Shown one piece after another: positions 1 to 7,307 of a DNA stretch of 64,000 bases (within the stretch, counting starts at the first letter, position 1; every line of letters starts with the position of its first letter). Source of the DNA: GCA-2705995 sp048267965 (GTDB taxonomy: Bacteria; Bacteroidota; Bacteroidia; Flavobacteriales_G; Salibacteraceae); contig JBLWWK010000001.1 in NCBI GenBank assembly GCA_048267965.1, positions 660,771 through 724,770 on the forward strand. The letters run 5' to 3'. The notes beneath the pieces are model-generated. The model searched no databases. It saw only the letters and a list, made by a program, of their open reading frames with translations, and had not been told where the DNA came from. The position numbers were made by a program, and so were the translations under genes.

Positions 1-201
1 AATTCGATAAAGTGATTTTTTTCCGTTCGGTGTTTCAATTACATCGAAGTCGTTAACGTGTTCCTTCACTTGGTCTGCAAAGGCAATCATTTCTTTTCTA
101 GATGCTTCGTAACGCTCTTTGTTTTGATCGAACCATGGTTTTTGGTTGTTTTCTTTTAGGTCGAGAAGAAACGAAAAAGTGGTATTTGTAATGCGAGACA
201 T
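1..201 (-). CDS. DUF2461 family protein, N-terminal fragment
   Basis: Reading the reverse strand from the ATG at 201-199 gives 67 codons that run off the left edge. The N-terminus contains FLLDLKENNQKPWFDQNKERYE and ends with K-K-S-L-Y-R-I, which matches the start of the DUF2461 (TIGR02453) family, whose members begin with F-L-x-x-L-x-x-N-N-x-x-W-F and continue with R-I-Y-R-D. The family has no established biochemical role. It is divergent from the acetyltransferase gene, with an 85-bp gap that should contain both promoters. Only the family assignment can be made; the C-terminal two-thirds is outside the window. Confidence 0.75.
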   Translation of the reverse strand, partial: MSRITNTTFSFLLDLKENNQKPWFDQNKERYEASRKEMIAFADQVKEHVNDFDVIETPNGKKSLYRI

Positions 202-286
202 ATACTTGAAGTTTGAGTTAAAAGTCGATAAAACGTGGTGAAGCGGAGTTTACGCGAAGTAAACAAGTTGCTATTTTGTATGCGGT

Positions 287-790
287 ATGAAAAACATCGA
301 AGTTCGAGCTTTAACCGTTAACGATGCGGTTTTGTTGCACCAATTAATGACCAGTAAAAAATGGCATCAGTTAATTGGTGATCGAGGCGTGCGCACGGTA
401 AAAGATGCCGAAAATTACATTCGCGAAAAGATGCATCCTACGCTTTCGGTAAAAGGATTTGTGAGTCATGTTATAATCGATGAAGAATCGGGCAAAGAAG
501 TGGGCACTTGCAGCCTTCACGATAGAGCGGGTGTAGAGGGTTTAGATATTGGTTATGCAATTTTGCCTGAGTTTGAAAACCAAGGGTTTGCCACTGCAGG
601 AGCGCGAAAAATGGTAGAATTAGCTTTTCGAAAATATGCTGTAAACAGAATAAATGCCATTACAACCGATCAAAATTTGGGCTCTTGTAGAGTGCTCGAA
701 AAACTCGGTTTTGTTCACCAAGGCTATTTACAAATTGCAGGCATTGATCACGAATTAAAACTCTATCGATTACTCAGAAAAAACGCTTAG
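287..790 (+). CDS. GNAT family N-acetyltransferase (RimJ/RimL type)
   Basis: This 167-residue protein is a single GNAT domain. The acetyl-CoA binding motif A is seen as the stretch DIGYAILPEFENQGFATAG around residues 87-105, followed by A-I-T-T-D-Q-N-L-G-S-C-R-V-L-E-K-L-G-F, the typical motif B of RimJ/RimL-like enzymes. Family knowledge says such enzymes move an acetyl group from acetyl-CoA to an amine; the substrate here (protein N-terminus, antibiotic or small molecule) cannot be told. The length is normal for the family. It stands alone, 124 bp before the VOC gene in the same direction. Confidence 0.88.
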   Translation: MKNIEVRALTVNDAVLLHQLMTSKKWHQLIGDRGVRTVKDAENYIREKMHPTLSVKGFVSHVIIDEESGKEVGTCSLHDRAGVEGLDIGYAILPEFENQGFATAGARKMVELAFRKYAVNRINAITTDQNLGSCRVLEKLGFVHQGYLQIAGIDHELKLYRLLRKNA

Positions 791-914
791 ATTTTTACAC
801 GAATAGTCTTTTTATAGACCTATAAAAAGGAATCTGAAAGCTTGAGAAGTGTTTGCCATTTTCGTGTTATTTTTAACGACAATTCTTGAGCAAACATTAA
901 AAACCGAATTTTAG

Positions 915-1307
915 ATGAAGTTAGGATACACCATTTTATACGTTGAAGAAGTAGAAAAAACCGTTGAGTTTTACGAGCAAGCTTTCGGGTTTGAACGCAA
1001 AATGATAACCCCTCAAAACGATTATGCTGAGCTGATTACGGGCGAAACTACTTTAGCATTTGCCTCGCACGAGTTAGGAAAAGCCAACTTTAAAAACGGG
1101 TTTACCAAAAGTTCAAAAAATCAACTTCCGTTCGGAATTGAGCTTGCATTGGTGACAGAAAACATCGAAGCTGATTTTCAAAAAGCGATAGATGCAGGAG
1201 CCACAGAACTCGAACCCATTACAGAAAAACCATGGGGACAAAAAGTGGGGTATTTGCGAGATATTAACGGTTTTCTGCTCGAGATTTGCACGCCTGTTGC
1301 GAGTTAA
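915..1307 (+). CDS. VOC family protein (glyoxalase/bleomycin-resistance fold)
   Basis: The 130-residue product has the two beta-alpha-beta-beta-beta halves of the vicinal-oxygen-chelate fold: an N-terminal Y-T-I-L-Y-V-E-E-V-E-K-T-V-E-F-Y motif and a C-terminal G-Y-L-R-D-I-N-G-F-L-L-E-I-C-T-P motif with the glutamate expected to bind metal. Members include glyoxalases, dioxygenases and drug-binding resistance proteins, so the reaction is not assigned. The start ATG follows a purine-poor leader and no operon partner is visible. It is an ordinary backbone gene. Confidence 0.85.
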   Translation: MKLGYTILYVEEVEKTVEFYEQAFGFERKMITPQNDYAELITGETTLAFASHELGKANFKNGFTKSSKNQLPFGIELALVTENIEADFQKAIDAGATELEPITEKPWGQKVGYLRDINGFLLEICTPVAS

Positions 1308-1519
1308 GTGTTTTAGAGTATCCAAGCTGAAAAAGTCAGTTTTTATCTAATTAGCCGGTTTTACTTAAAAAAGACAGTAAAAAGTTTCTCTCTTTTCGGT
1401 AGGAACGCAAGGACTATTTATTCGAGGTTTTTCGCTTTAAGAGGGAGTTGGCATTAATACGGAATGAATTTTGAAACTCCAACTGCATGTATTTACTTTG
1501 TAATAACATTTTAGAAGTT

Positions 1520-1765
1520 ATGGAAGCATCAATAATCAAAATCGGAAATTCAAAAGGACTTCGTTTGAGTAAGACCATTTTGGAAAAATACAACATTAAA
1601 GACAAGGTTGAACTTATCCTCGAAAAAGAACAAATTATTCTTAAACCAGTTGCTTCGCCTAGAAAAAATTGGGAAAAAGAATTTAAGAAAATGAGTGAAA
1701 ACGGAGACGATAAGTTGCTGATGAACGATGTGTTCGATGATGAAAACCTTGAAGAATGGATTTAA
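1520..1765 (+). CDS. mazE: MazE-type antitoxin (AbrB/SpoVT fold)
   Basis: The 81-residue protein starts with MEASIIKIGNSKGLRLSK, the swapped-hairpin AbrB/MazE DNA-binding fold, and ends in an acidic tail (D-D-E-N-L-E-E-W-I), which in MazE wraps around and blocks the toxin. An upstream in-frame ATG at 1487 would add 11 residues unlike the family, so I place the start at 1520. The gene overlaps mazF by 10 bp, so the two are translated together. By family knowledge MazE represses its own promoter together with MazF. Confidence 0.88.
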   Translation: MEASIIKIGNSKGLRLSKTILEKYNIKDKVELILEKEQIILKPVASPRKNWEKEFKKMSENGDDKLLMNDVFDDENLEEWI

Positions 1766-2079
1766 AACAATACTCAATCGTTCTTGTAAACCTTGACCCA
1801 ACAATTGGGAGCGAAATAAAAAAGACAAGACCTTGTGTGATCGTTTCACCAAATGAAATGAATAAATATTTGAACACAATCGTTCTTGCACCTATGACAA
1901 CGAACCTAAAAAAATATCCAACAAGGGTTTCCGTAAAACATAACGAAAAAAAGGGAATGATTGCAATTGACCAAATTCGAACAGTTGACAAAGTCAGAAT
2001 AGTCCGAGTTTTTGAAAGTCTGACAAAATCGGAAATTGAAAAGTGCAAAGAAGTGATAAAAGAGACCTTTGTAGACTAA
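1756..2079 (+). CDS. mazF: MazF/PemK family mRNA interferase toxin
   Basis: The 107-residue product has the PemK/MazF fold signatures: G-S-E-I-K-K-T-R-P-C-V-I-V-S-P-N at residues 17-32, the conserved A-P-M-T-T strand and D-Q-I-R-T-V-D near residue 76. MazF cuts single-stranded RNA at short specific sequences when the antitoxin is lost. The arginine of K-T-R-P and the threonine of the A-P-M-T strand, which are active-site positions in the family, are present, so the toxin looks intact. The start lies inside the last codons of the antitoxin gene. Confidence 0.92.
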   Translation: MDLKQYSIVLVNLDPTIGSEIKKTRPCVIVSPNEMNKYLNTIVLAPMTTNLKKYPTRVSVKHNEKKGMIAIDQIRTVDKVRIVRVFESLTKSEIEKCKEVIKETFVD

Positions 2080-2252
2080 AAAATGTACTAATGCCAACAC
2101 TGACTATAAAATATAGGGTTCGGGCAAGTTGGTTCACTTCTATACTACTTTCTTAGTAGTTGGTAGGTATACAATTTCGAGGTTCTAAATCTCTTCGCTT
2201 CATAGCCGAGACCGTTGTGACAGATTGTAAAATATTCAGTTAAGTATTTCAT

Positions 2253-2897
2253 ATGACAAGTAATACAAACCCGATTTCAATTAATTTGATAGAGAAAGGG
2301 AAATATAAATTATCAATAAAACTTGATAATTGGGAGGTTTCGAAGGTTGTATCTGATAAAGCACTTTCTAATTTATTAGAGGAAATAAATAATGCAACAG
2401 GTTTAACAAGAATCTCTGAGGCCTTTGATTGTTCTGGTGATGATTCGAAAGAAATAAAAGAGTTTTGGGATGCTAAGAAGAACTGGAAACTTTGTAATAA
2501 TTGCAAATTCAAATGGAAAGAATGCTTTGATTGTGTAATAAAATGTGATAGCCCACTCGAACGGGATTTATTGTTGGAACTTAGAAAAAATGAGATGAAA
2601 GCAATAATGCAACGGAGAATAAACAAGGATGGATCTTATTACGAGTTTCCAAAAGAAATTGATTTTGATAATATTCTCACCATCCCTGATTTTTATTTAG
2701 AATCTGGTAATACTAAATTGTGCATCTATGCTGATGGACACACCTATCATGAACGCACAGAAAAACAGGCTCTAAGAGATAGAAATATAGATAGGGAATT
2801 GCAGAATCTTGGTTATAAAGTTTTGCGCTATACTGGTCACGAGATAAGAAAAGACTGCTCTTTAGTGGTGGAAAATATAAAAGCCAATATTGGATAG
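2253..2897 (+). CDS. Hypothetical protein with C-terminal DUF559-like nuclease domain
   Basis: The N-terminal ~100 residues have no family that I recognise and carry a Cys cluster (C-N-N-C-K-F-K-W-K-E-C-F-D-C) that could bind zinc. The C-terminal ~110 residues read S-P-L-E-R-D, then T-I-P-D-F-Y, then a D-G-x-x-Y-H-E-R segment and finally R-D-R-N-I-D-R-E-L-Q-N-L-G-Y-K-V-L-R. This order of E, D and a terminal L-G-Y-x-V-L-R strand is typical of DUF559/Vsr-like PD-(D/E)XK endonuclease folds. It lies between mazEF and the type I restriction locus, which fits a role in defence or DNA processing. The function is inferred. Confidence 0.6.
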   Translation: MTSNTNPISINLIEKGKYKLSIKLDNWEVSKVVSDKALSNLLEEINNATGLTRISEAFDCSGDDSKEIKEFWDAKKNWKLCNNCKFKWKECFDCVIKCDSPLERDLLLELRKNEMKAIMQRRINKDGSYYEFPKEIDFDNILTIPDFYLESGNTKLCIYADGHTYHERTEKQALRDRNIDRELQNLGYKVLRYTGHEIRKDCSLVVENIKANIG

Positions 2898-2971
2898 ATC
2901 CCTAACGTGTTGAAACACCGAAAAAGCTTGATTTTATCTAATTTATTGAGATTAATCTAAAGCAGAAAATT

Positions 2972-2993
2972 GGTTCCTACCTTTCTGTAGGAA
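2972..2993. repeat. Hairpin of two inverted copies of the GTAGGAAC word
   Basis: The segment is GGTTCCTAC, a 6-base loop, then GTAGGAAC, forming a perfect 8-bp stem in the 241-bp gap before hsdM. The same word GTAGGAACC (either strand) recurs at 11574, 13227, 14827, 15544, 17810, 19372, 19500, 24841, 61380, 61623 and 63441, both in genes and between genes. The shorter GTAGGAAC also occurs at 1399, 26381, 29661 and 32789. Intergenic copies often follow C-T-T-T-C. Its role is unknown. Confidence 0.75.
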
Positions 2994-3138
2994 CACGAGA
3001 ACGATTCGTTCTTTGTTTTCGAATTATTTTTAAGTTGCAGAGCACAGAAGAATAATTATCCGAACAATCAACCCATTTTGATTTTGCTGGGACAACAACC
3101 AATGTACCAAGCGCAATAGAAAACGTAGAAATTGAAAT

Positions 3139-4620
3139 ATGAGTTTTGAACAAACTTTCAAAAATATAGATGACCTGCTCTACAAAGATTCAGGAGCAGA
3201 TAGCGAATTAGATTACATAGGACAAACCTCTTGGGTGATGTTCTTACGCTACTTAGACGAATTAGAACAAGATAAAGCAGACGAAGCAGAGCTACGTGGA
3301 GAAGATTACCACTTCATTTTAGATGAAGAATACCGTTGGCCAAATTGGGCAATGCCAAAAGGTGCTGACGGAAAATTGGACCACCACAAAGCCATGACAG
3401 GACCAGATTTGGTTCAGTTTGTCGATAAAAAGCTATTCCCCTATTTGGGAGAATTTAAAGTGAAATCTGTTGACAACCCTAAGAGCATAGAATATAAGAT
3501 TGGTGAAATATTCTCTGAACTGAGTAACAGAATCCAAAGTGGTTACATACTGCGTGATATTTTAGAATATGCAGACGAGCTACCCTTTCGTGCTTCAACC
3601 GACAAGCACGAGTTGAGCCACTTGTACGAAACCAAGATTAAAAACATGGGCAATGCAGGTCGTAATGGTGGACAATACTATACACCAAGACCGCTAATTC
3701 GTGCCATGATAAATGTTATTGACCCACAGATTGGCGAAAAAATCTATGATGGTGCGGCAGGTTCTTGTGGTTTCTTATGCGAAGCTTATGAGTATTTGTA
3801 TGAGCGAATGGAGAAAACCACCGACAATCTTAAAACGCTTCAAGAAGAAACACTCTTTGGGAAAGAGAAAAAGAATTTGGCGTATGTGATCGGTATTATG
3901 AATATGATTCTTCATGGCGTTGAAGCCCCCAACCTTATTCATACAAACACATTAGGTGAGAATATTCGAGATATACAAGAGAAAAACCGTTTCGATGTTA
4001 TTTTGGCAAATCCTCCCTTTGGAGGAAAAGAAAGACCCGAAGTACAACAAAACTTTGACATTAAAACAGGTGAAACCGCTTCGCTGTTTCTACAGCACTT
4101 TATTAAAAGTTTAAAAACAGGCGGTCGAGCCGCCATTGTTATCAAAAACACCTTTTTAAGCAATGCAGATAACGCTTCTGTGTCTTTGCGTAAACACTTA
4201 TTAGAAAGTTGTAATCTGCATACCATTCTCGATATGCCCGCAGGCACATTTACAGGTGCAGGCGTAAAAACGGTGGTCTTATTCTTCACAAAAGGTGAAC
4301 CCACCAAAAACATTTGGTACTACCAATTAGATGCCGGCAGAAGTTTAGGTAAAACTAATCCATTAAATGACAAGGATATGGAAGAGTTTACAGCCTTGGC
4401 CACTTCGAGAGCTTCAGTGTCCGTTAAAAATGCAGAAACTGAGAAGAGTTGGAATATCTCAGTGTCTGAGGTTCCCGAAGACACCTTAGATTTATCGCCA
4501 AAAAACCCTAACACACCTGAAGAAGCACCTTTACGTAGCCCAGCCGAAATCCTGGAAGAAATGCAGACTTTGGATGAAGAAACCAGTTCAATTCTTAACC
4601 AAATTAAAGAGCTGATATGA
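3139..4620 (+). CDS. hsdM: Type I restriction-modification DNA methyltransferase subunit M
   Basis: The 493-residue protein has the HsdM layout: an N-terminal helical HsdM_N domain (F-K-N-I-D-D-L-L-Y), then the N6-adenine methyltransferase domain. The S-adenosylmethionine motif is D-G-A-A-G-S-C-G-F-L near residue 203 and the catalytic motif IV is F-D-V-I-L-A-N-P-P-F-G near residue 285. Motif I is usually D-P-A-x-G-T/S-G-G, so the P-to-G and G-to-C changes are unusual, though the core fold residues remain. With HsdS it methylates adenine in a bipartite site. The last codons (I-L-N-Q-I-K-E-L-I) are copied at the end of the next gene, and its stop overlaps the next start as ATGA. Confidence 0.95.
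   Translation: MSFEQTFKNIDDLLYKDSGADSELDYIGQTSWVMFLRYLDELEQDKADEAELRGEDYHFILDEEYRWPNWAMPKGADGKLDHHKAMTGPDLVQFVDKKLFPYLGEFKVKSVDNPKSIEYKIGEIFSELSNRIQSGYILRDILEYADELPFRASTDKHELSHLYETKIKNMGNAGRNGGQYYTPRPLIRAMINVIDPQIGEKIYDGAAGSCGFLCEAYEYLYERMEKTTDNLKTLQEETLFGKEKKNLAYVIGIMNMILHGVEAPNLIHTNTLGENIRDIQEKNRFDVILANPPFGGKERPEVQQNFDIKTGETASLFLQHFIKSLKTGGRAAIVIKNTFLSNADNASVSLRKHLLESCNLHTILDMPAGTFTGAGVKTVVLFFTKGEPTKNIWYYQLDAGRSLGKTNPLNDKDMEEFTALATSRASVSVKNAETEKSWNISVSEVPEDTLDLSPKNPNTPEEAPLRSPAEILEEMQTLDEETSSILNQIKELI
4591..4620 (+). repeat. Junction repeat copy 1 (hsdM tail)
   Basis: The last 30 bases of hsdM, whose core is ACCAAATTAAAG followed by GATATGA, recur as 28 of 30 identical bases at 5454-5483 (end of the ORF6N gene) and as a 23-base core at 6002-6024 (end of the GIY-YIG gene). 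Each copy ends at the start codon of the next gene, so every gene between hsdM and hsdS is separated by the same sequence. This is what repeated cassette insertion with tail duplication would leave. Confidence 0.85.
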
Positions 4621-5483
4621 GTAATTTAATTTTGATAGAAAATAGAATTTTTACATTTCGGGATGAACCTGTAATGATAGATACAGATTTAGCAGAAATG
4701 TACCAAGTAGAAACCAAAGTTCTCAATCAGGCGGTCAAAAGAAATATTGAGCGATTCCCAGAACAATTTAGATTTCAACTTACAAGTGAGGAATTAGAAG
4801 ATTTGAAGTCACAGATTGTGACCTCAAATGGACATGGCGGAAGAAGAACATTACCTTACGCATTTACCGAGCAAGGTGTAGCCATGCTTTCTGCCGTATT
4901 GCGTAGCAAAATAGCCATACAAGTAAGCATACAAATTATGAATGCCTTTGTACAAATGCGTAAAAACATCGGCAATAACCTTTCGCTTTTACAACTCTCG
5001 AAAGACTTTAAACAACACCAACTAGAAACAGACTCTAAGTTTGAACAAGTATTTAAAGCTTTAGAAGCGCCTAAAATAGAACCTAACCAAGGCATTTTCT
5101 TTAACGGACAAACCTATGATGCCTATGACTTTGTAAATAACTTAATTAAAAAAGCCAAACAACAAATTATACTCATAGATAATTACATTGACGATACTGT
5201 GATAACCCAACTCACTAAAAAGAAGAAAAATGTAGAAGTACTGCTCCTTAGCAAAACCATAAACAAAAAACTACAACTGGATATAGCCAAAGCCAACACG
5301 CAATATCCTAGCTTTAGAGTAATCACATTTGCCAATGCCCACGACCGTTTTTTGATAATAGACCAAAAAGAAGTGTATCATATCGGTGCTTCACTCAAAG
5401 ACTTGGGCAAAAAATGGTTTGCCTTTTCAAAATTGGAGGCAAGCTCATTGACTATTCTTAACCAAATTAAAGCGTTGATATGA
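4617..5483 (+). CDS. ORF6N-domain protein with PLD-like C-terminus, inserted between hsdM and hsdS
   Basis: Residues 5-115 form an ORF6N DNA-binding domain: the segment M-I-D-T-D-L-A-E-M-Y, then R-F-P-E-Q-F-R-F-Q-L, and T-E-Q-G-V-A-M-L-S-A-V-L are family signatures. ORF6N proteins of Bacteroidota type I loci are common between hsdM and hsdS. Residues 165-275 read I-L-I-D-N-Y-I-D-D, then H-D-R-F-L-I-I-D and Y-H-I-G-A-S-L-K-D-L-G-K-K, which resembles one phospholipase-D-type HxK half-site with R in place of the lysine. The protein ends I-L-N-Q-I-K-A-L-I, a copy of the HsdM tail. Start and stop both overlap neighbours as ATGA. The role is unknown; regulation or modulation of the restriction complex is an inference. 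Confidence 0.85.
   Translation: MSNLILIENRIFTFRDEPVMIDTDLAEMYQVETKVLNQAVKRNIERFPEQFRFQLTSEELEDLKSQIVTSNGHGGRRTLPYAFTEQGVAMLSAVLRSKIAIQVSIQIMNAFVQMRKNIGNNLSLLQLSKDFKQHQLETDSKFEQVFKALEAPKIEPNQGIFFNGQTYDAYDFVNNLIKKAKQQIILIDNYIDDTVITQLTKKKKNVEVLLLSKTINKKLQLDIAKANTQYPSFRVITFANAHDRFLIIDQKEVYHIGASLKDLGKKWFAFSKLEASSLTILNQIKALI
5454..5483 (+). repeat. Junction repeat copy 2 (end of ORF6N gene)
   Basis: Bases 5454-5483 match 4591-4620 except for two positions within the codons before the stop. They encode I-L-N-Q-I-K-A-L-I and contain the start of the GIY-YIG gene at 5480. The matching end suggests the ORF6N gene took over the tail of hsdM on insertion. Confidence 0.85.
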
Positions 5484-6019
5484 CATTTCGAAAAGCTCAA
5501 CGCAAGATAGGTTGGATGTATATATTAGAATGTGCTGATGGTAGCTATTATACAGGAAGTACAAATAATTTGGAAGTAAGAATTCAACAACACCAAAACG
5601 GAGAAGGAGCAAATCATACAAAAAAGAGATTGCCAGTTAAGTTGATTTACTTTGAAGAATTTCAGCGAATTGATGAAGCCTTTTACAGAGAAAAGCAAGT
5701 ACAAGGATGGAGTAGGAAAAAGAAAGAGGCCTTGATGAAAGGCTTCCATGAAAAATTACCGCAACTATCTTTAGCGTATCGAGATTTGCCTAGGGAGGCT
5801 TCTTGCATTTCGAGTGCCTCAATGCGCGAAACCACCACACAAGAACCCAACCCGAAGCCTGAGTCGTTGCCTGAGCCTAGTTCCTTATCGGGGTCTAATC
5901 CGTTGTCTGAGCCTAGTGCCTTACTGGGATCTAATCCGTTGCCTGAGCCTAGTGCCTTATCGGGAACTAATCCGTTGCCTGAGGCTCTCGAAGGCAACAC
6001 TACCAAATTAAAGCGTTGA
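5480..6019 (+). CDS. GIY-YIG nuclease domain protein with repeat-expanded tail
   Basis: Residues 10-90 form a GIY-YIG domain: W-M-Y-I-L-E-C, then Y-Y-T-G-S-T-N-N-L, the catalytic-type R in L-E-V-R-I-Q-Q-H, and the glutamate in Y-R-E-K-Q-V-Q-G-W. Stand-alone members (UPF0213-like) are usually about 80-100 residues. Here residues 95-179 are extra and contain three exact 12-residue units of the form L-P-E-P-S-A-L-S-G-S-N-P. The product is therefore a nuclease-fold protein with a low-complexity tail. Its start overlaps the ORF6N stop and it ends one base before hsdS. Its function in the restriction locus is not known. Confidence 0.82.
   Translation: MTFRKAQRKIGWMYILECADGSYYTGSTNNLEVRIQQHQNGEGANHTKKRLPVKLIYFEEFQRIDEAFYREKQVQGWSRKKKEALMKGFHEKLPQLSLAYRDLPREASCISSASMRETTTQEPNPKPESLPEPSSLSGSNPLSEPSALLGSNPLPEPSALSGTNPLPEALEGNTTKLKR
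5867..5974 (+). repeat. Three 36-bp tandem repeats in the GIY-YIG gene
   Basis: The units 5867-5902, 5903-5938 and 5939-5974 each encode a 12-residue L-P/S-E-P-S-x-L-x-G-x-N-P block, and a partial fourth unit follows. Each unit carries CCTGAGCCTAGT, related to the dispersed CTGAG..CGAAG repeat of this region, and the array ends in a full copy of that repeat at 5979-5993. Being a multiple of three, changes in copy number would keep the frame. Confidence 0.9.
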
Positions 6020-6024
6020 TATGA
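6002..6024 (+). repeat. Junction repeat copy 3 (before hsdS)
   Basis: ACCAAATTAAAGCG followed by TTGATATGA is identical to the 3' part of copy 2. It is read in another frame as the end of the GIY-YIG gene (K-L-K-R, stop at 6017-6019) and provides the hsdS start at 6021. The frame change shows it is a DNA-level duplication rather than protein conservation. Confidence 0.85.
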
Positions 6025-7307
6025 AGGAAGGAGATGCACTGAGCCTGCCGAAGGGTTGGGAATTGAAAAAGTTGAGTGACGTTTGTGAAAAGTTTATTGT
6101 TCCTCAAAGGGATAAACCAAAAGAATTTAGTGGGACAATTCCATGGTGCAGAATAGAAGACTTTGATGGAAGATATTTATATAAATCAAAAAGTGATAAA
6201 TGCGTTTCAGATGAATTGATAAGTTCAATGCCATTGAGAGTTTTTCCAATAAATACTGTAATTGTTTCTTGTTCGGCAGATTTAGGAAGATGTGCAATTA
6301 TCAAAGAACCTTTGGTTACAAATCAGACCTTTATTGGTCTTGTTCCTAAAGAGGAAATTTATCCAGAGTATTTACATTACTTAATGGGTTCAATGGCTGA
6401 TTATTTGAATAAAATAGCCACAGGAGCTACTATAAAATATTTGTCAAAGAAAAAATTTCAAAATTTAGAAATCCCAATCCCACCACTTCCCGAACAAAAA
6501 CAAATCGTAGCGATACTCGATAAAGCCTTTGCAGCCATAGACCAAGCCCGAGCCAATATTGAAAAAAATATTGAAAATGCGAAAGAGTTGTTTCAATCTA
6601 AACTGAATGAAATATTTAGCCAACCTGCCCTGAGCGGAGCCGAAGGGAAAGGTGATGGCGATGCCCTGAGCTTGTCGAAGGGTTGGGAGGAGAAGAGTTT
6701 GGGGGAATTAAGTTTTTTAAAGAGCGGAGGAACACCTTCACGTAGTAAAAAAGAATATTGGGAAGGAGGCACGATTCCTTGGTATTCGTCAGGTGAGTTA
6801 AACAACACTTATACTGAACAGCCCGAAAGACATATTACCAAATTAGGATTGGAGAACTCTAATGCACGAGTTTTCCCAAAAGGCTCATTATTGGTTGGAA
6901 TGTATGATACCGCTGCTTTGAAGATGTCAATTATTGATAGAGATGCGACATTTAATCAAGCTATTGTTGGTATCGAACCTAATGATGCTATTAATTTGAT
7001 TTTTATTATGCGCTCAATCAATTCACAAAAAGCTGAAATATTGAGTTTAAGAAGAGGAGTCCGTCAGAAAAATTTGAATCAATCCAAAATAAAGGCAATT
7101 ACAATTGGGCTTCCAGAGAAATCAATTCAAAATAAAATTGTGTCTGATTTGGAGTTAATTCAAAATAAACAAATGCTTATAGAATCCCACTACCAACAAA
7201 AACTCGATAACCTTGATGACCTCAAAAAATCCATTTTACAAAAAGCCTTTTCGGGTGAGTTGACTTCGACAAGCTCAGCCACCACACAAAAGCCTGTAGC
7301 TATATGA
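6021..7307 (+). CDS. hsdS: Type I restriction-modification specificity subunit S
   Basis: The 428-residue protein has two target-recognition domains, residues ~12-150 and ~225-370, each opening with G-W-E-x-K. Each is followed by a conserved helical region: I-P-P-L-P-E-Q-K-Q-I-V-A-I-L-D-K-A-F near residue 160, and I-G-L-P-E-K-S-I-Q-N-K-I-V with L-D-N-L-D-D-L-K-K-S-I-L-Q-K-A-F at the end. HsdS chooses the two half-sites recognised by the M2S and R2M2S complexes. A CTGAG..CGAAG repeat precedes each recognition domain within a 29-bp near-identical block, and an inverted copy lies at the 3' end. The stop overlaps the next start (ATGA). Confidence 0.95.
   Translation: MKEGDALSLPKGWELKKLSDVCEKFIVPQRDKPKEFSGTIPWCRIEDFDGRYLYKSKSDKCVSDELISSMPLRVFPINTVIVSCSADLGRCAIIKEPLVTNQTFIGLVPKEEIYPEYLHYLMGSMADYLNKIATGATIKYLSKKKFQNLEIPIPPLPEQKQIVAILDKAFAAIDQARANIEKNIENAKELFQSKLNEIFSQPALSGAEGKGDGDALSLSKGWEEKSLGELSFLKSGGTPSRSKKEYWEGGTIPWYSSGELNNTYTEQPERHITKLGLENSNARVFPKGSLLVGMYDTAALKMSIIDRDATFNQAIVGIEPNDAINLIFIMRSINSQKAEILSLRRGVRQKNLNQSKIKAITIGLPEKSIQNKIVSDLELIQNKQMLIESHYQQKLDNLDDLKKSILQKAFSGELTSTSSATTQKPVAI
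6033..6061 (+). repeat. CTGAG..CGAAG repeat block before TRD1 of hsdS
   Basis: This 29-bp block matches 6660-6688 (before TRD2) at 26 of 29 positions, and both encode D-A-L-S-L-x-K-G-W-E. The 15-16-bp core CTGAGC..CGAAG also occurs at 6630-6645, at 5979-5993, in hsdR at 9248-9262 and 10301-10316, and inverted at 7264-7278. All copies are in frame within restriction genes. Similar words are widespread interspersed repeats in Flavobacteria as I recall. Confidence 0.8.
6660..6688 (+). repeat. CTGAG..CGAAG repeat block before TRD2 of hsdS
   Basis: This is the second copy of the 29-bp block and contains CTGAGCTTGTCGAAG at 6666-6680. The exact reverse complement of that 15-mer is at 7264-7278, so TRD2 is flanked by inverted repeats about 580 bp apart. 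An extra diverged copy is at 6630-6645. Confidence 0.8.
7264..7278 (-). repeat. Inverted CTGAG..CGAAG repeat at the hsdS 3' end
   Basis: CTTCGACAAGCTCAG is the exact reverse complement of 6666-6680. It lies in the last codons of hsdS and encodes S-T-S-S-A in the tail after the final conserved helix. Confidence 0.85.

Noticed and set aside
1550..2100. Several minus-strand frames over mazEF
   Set aside because: They are antisense to clearly conserved genes and are rich in F, L and S as expected of shadows.
5814..6011. 65-codon frame with L-S-L-V-P-Y repeats
   Set aside because: It is the +1 reading of the 36-bp repeats in the GIY-YIG gene.
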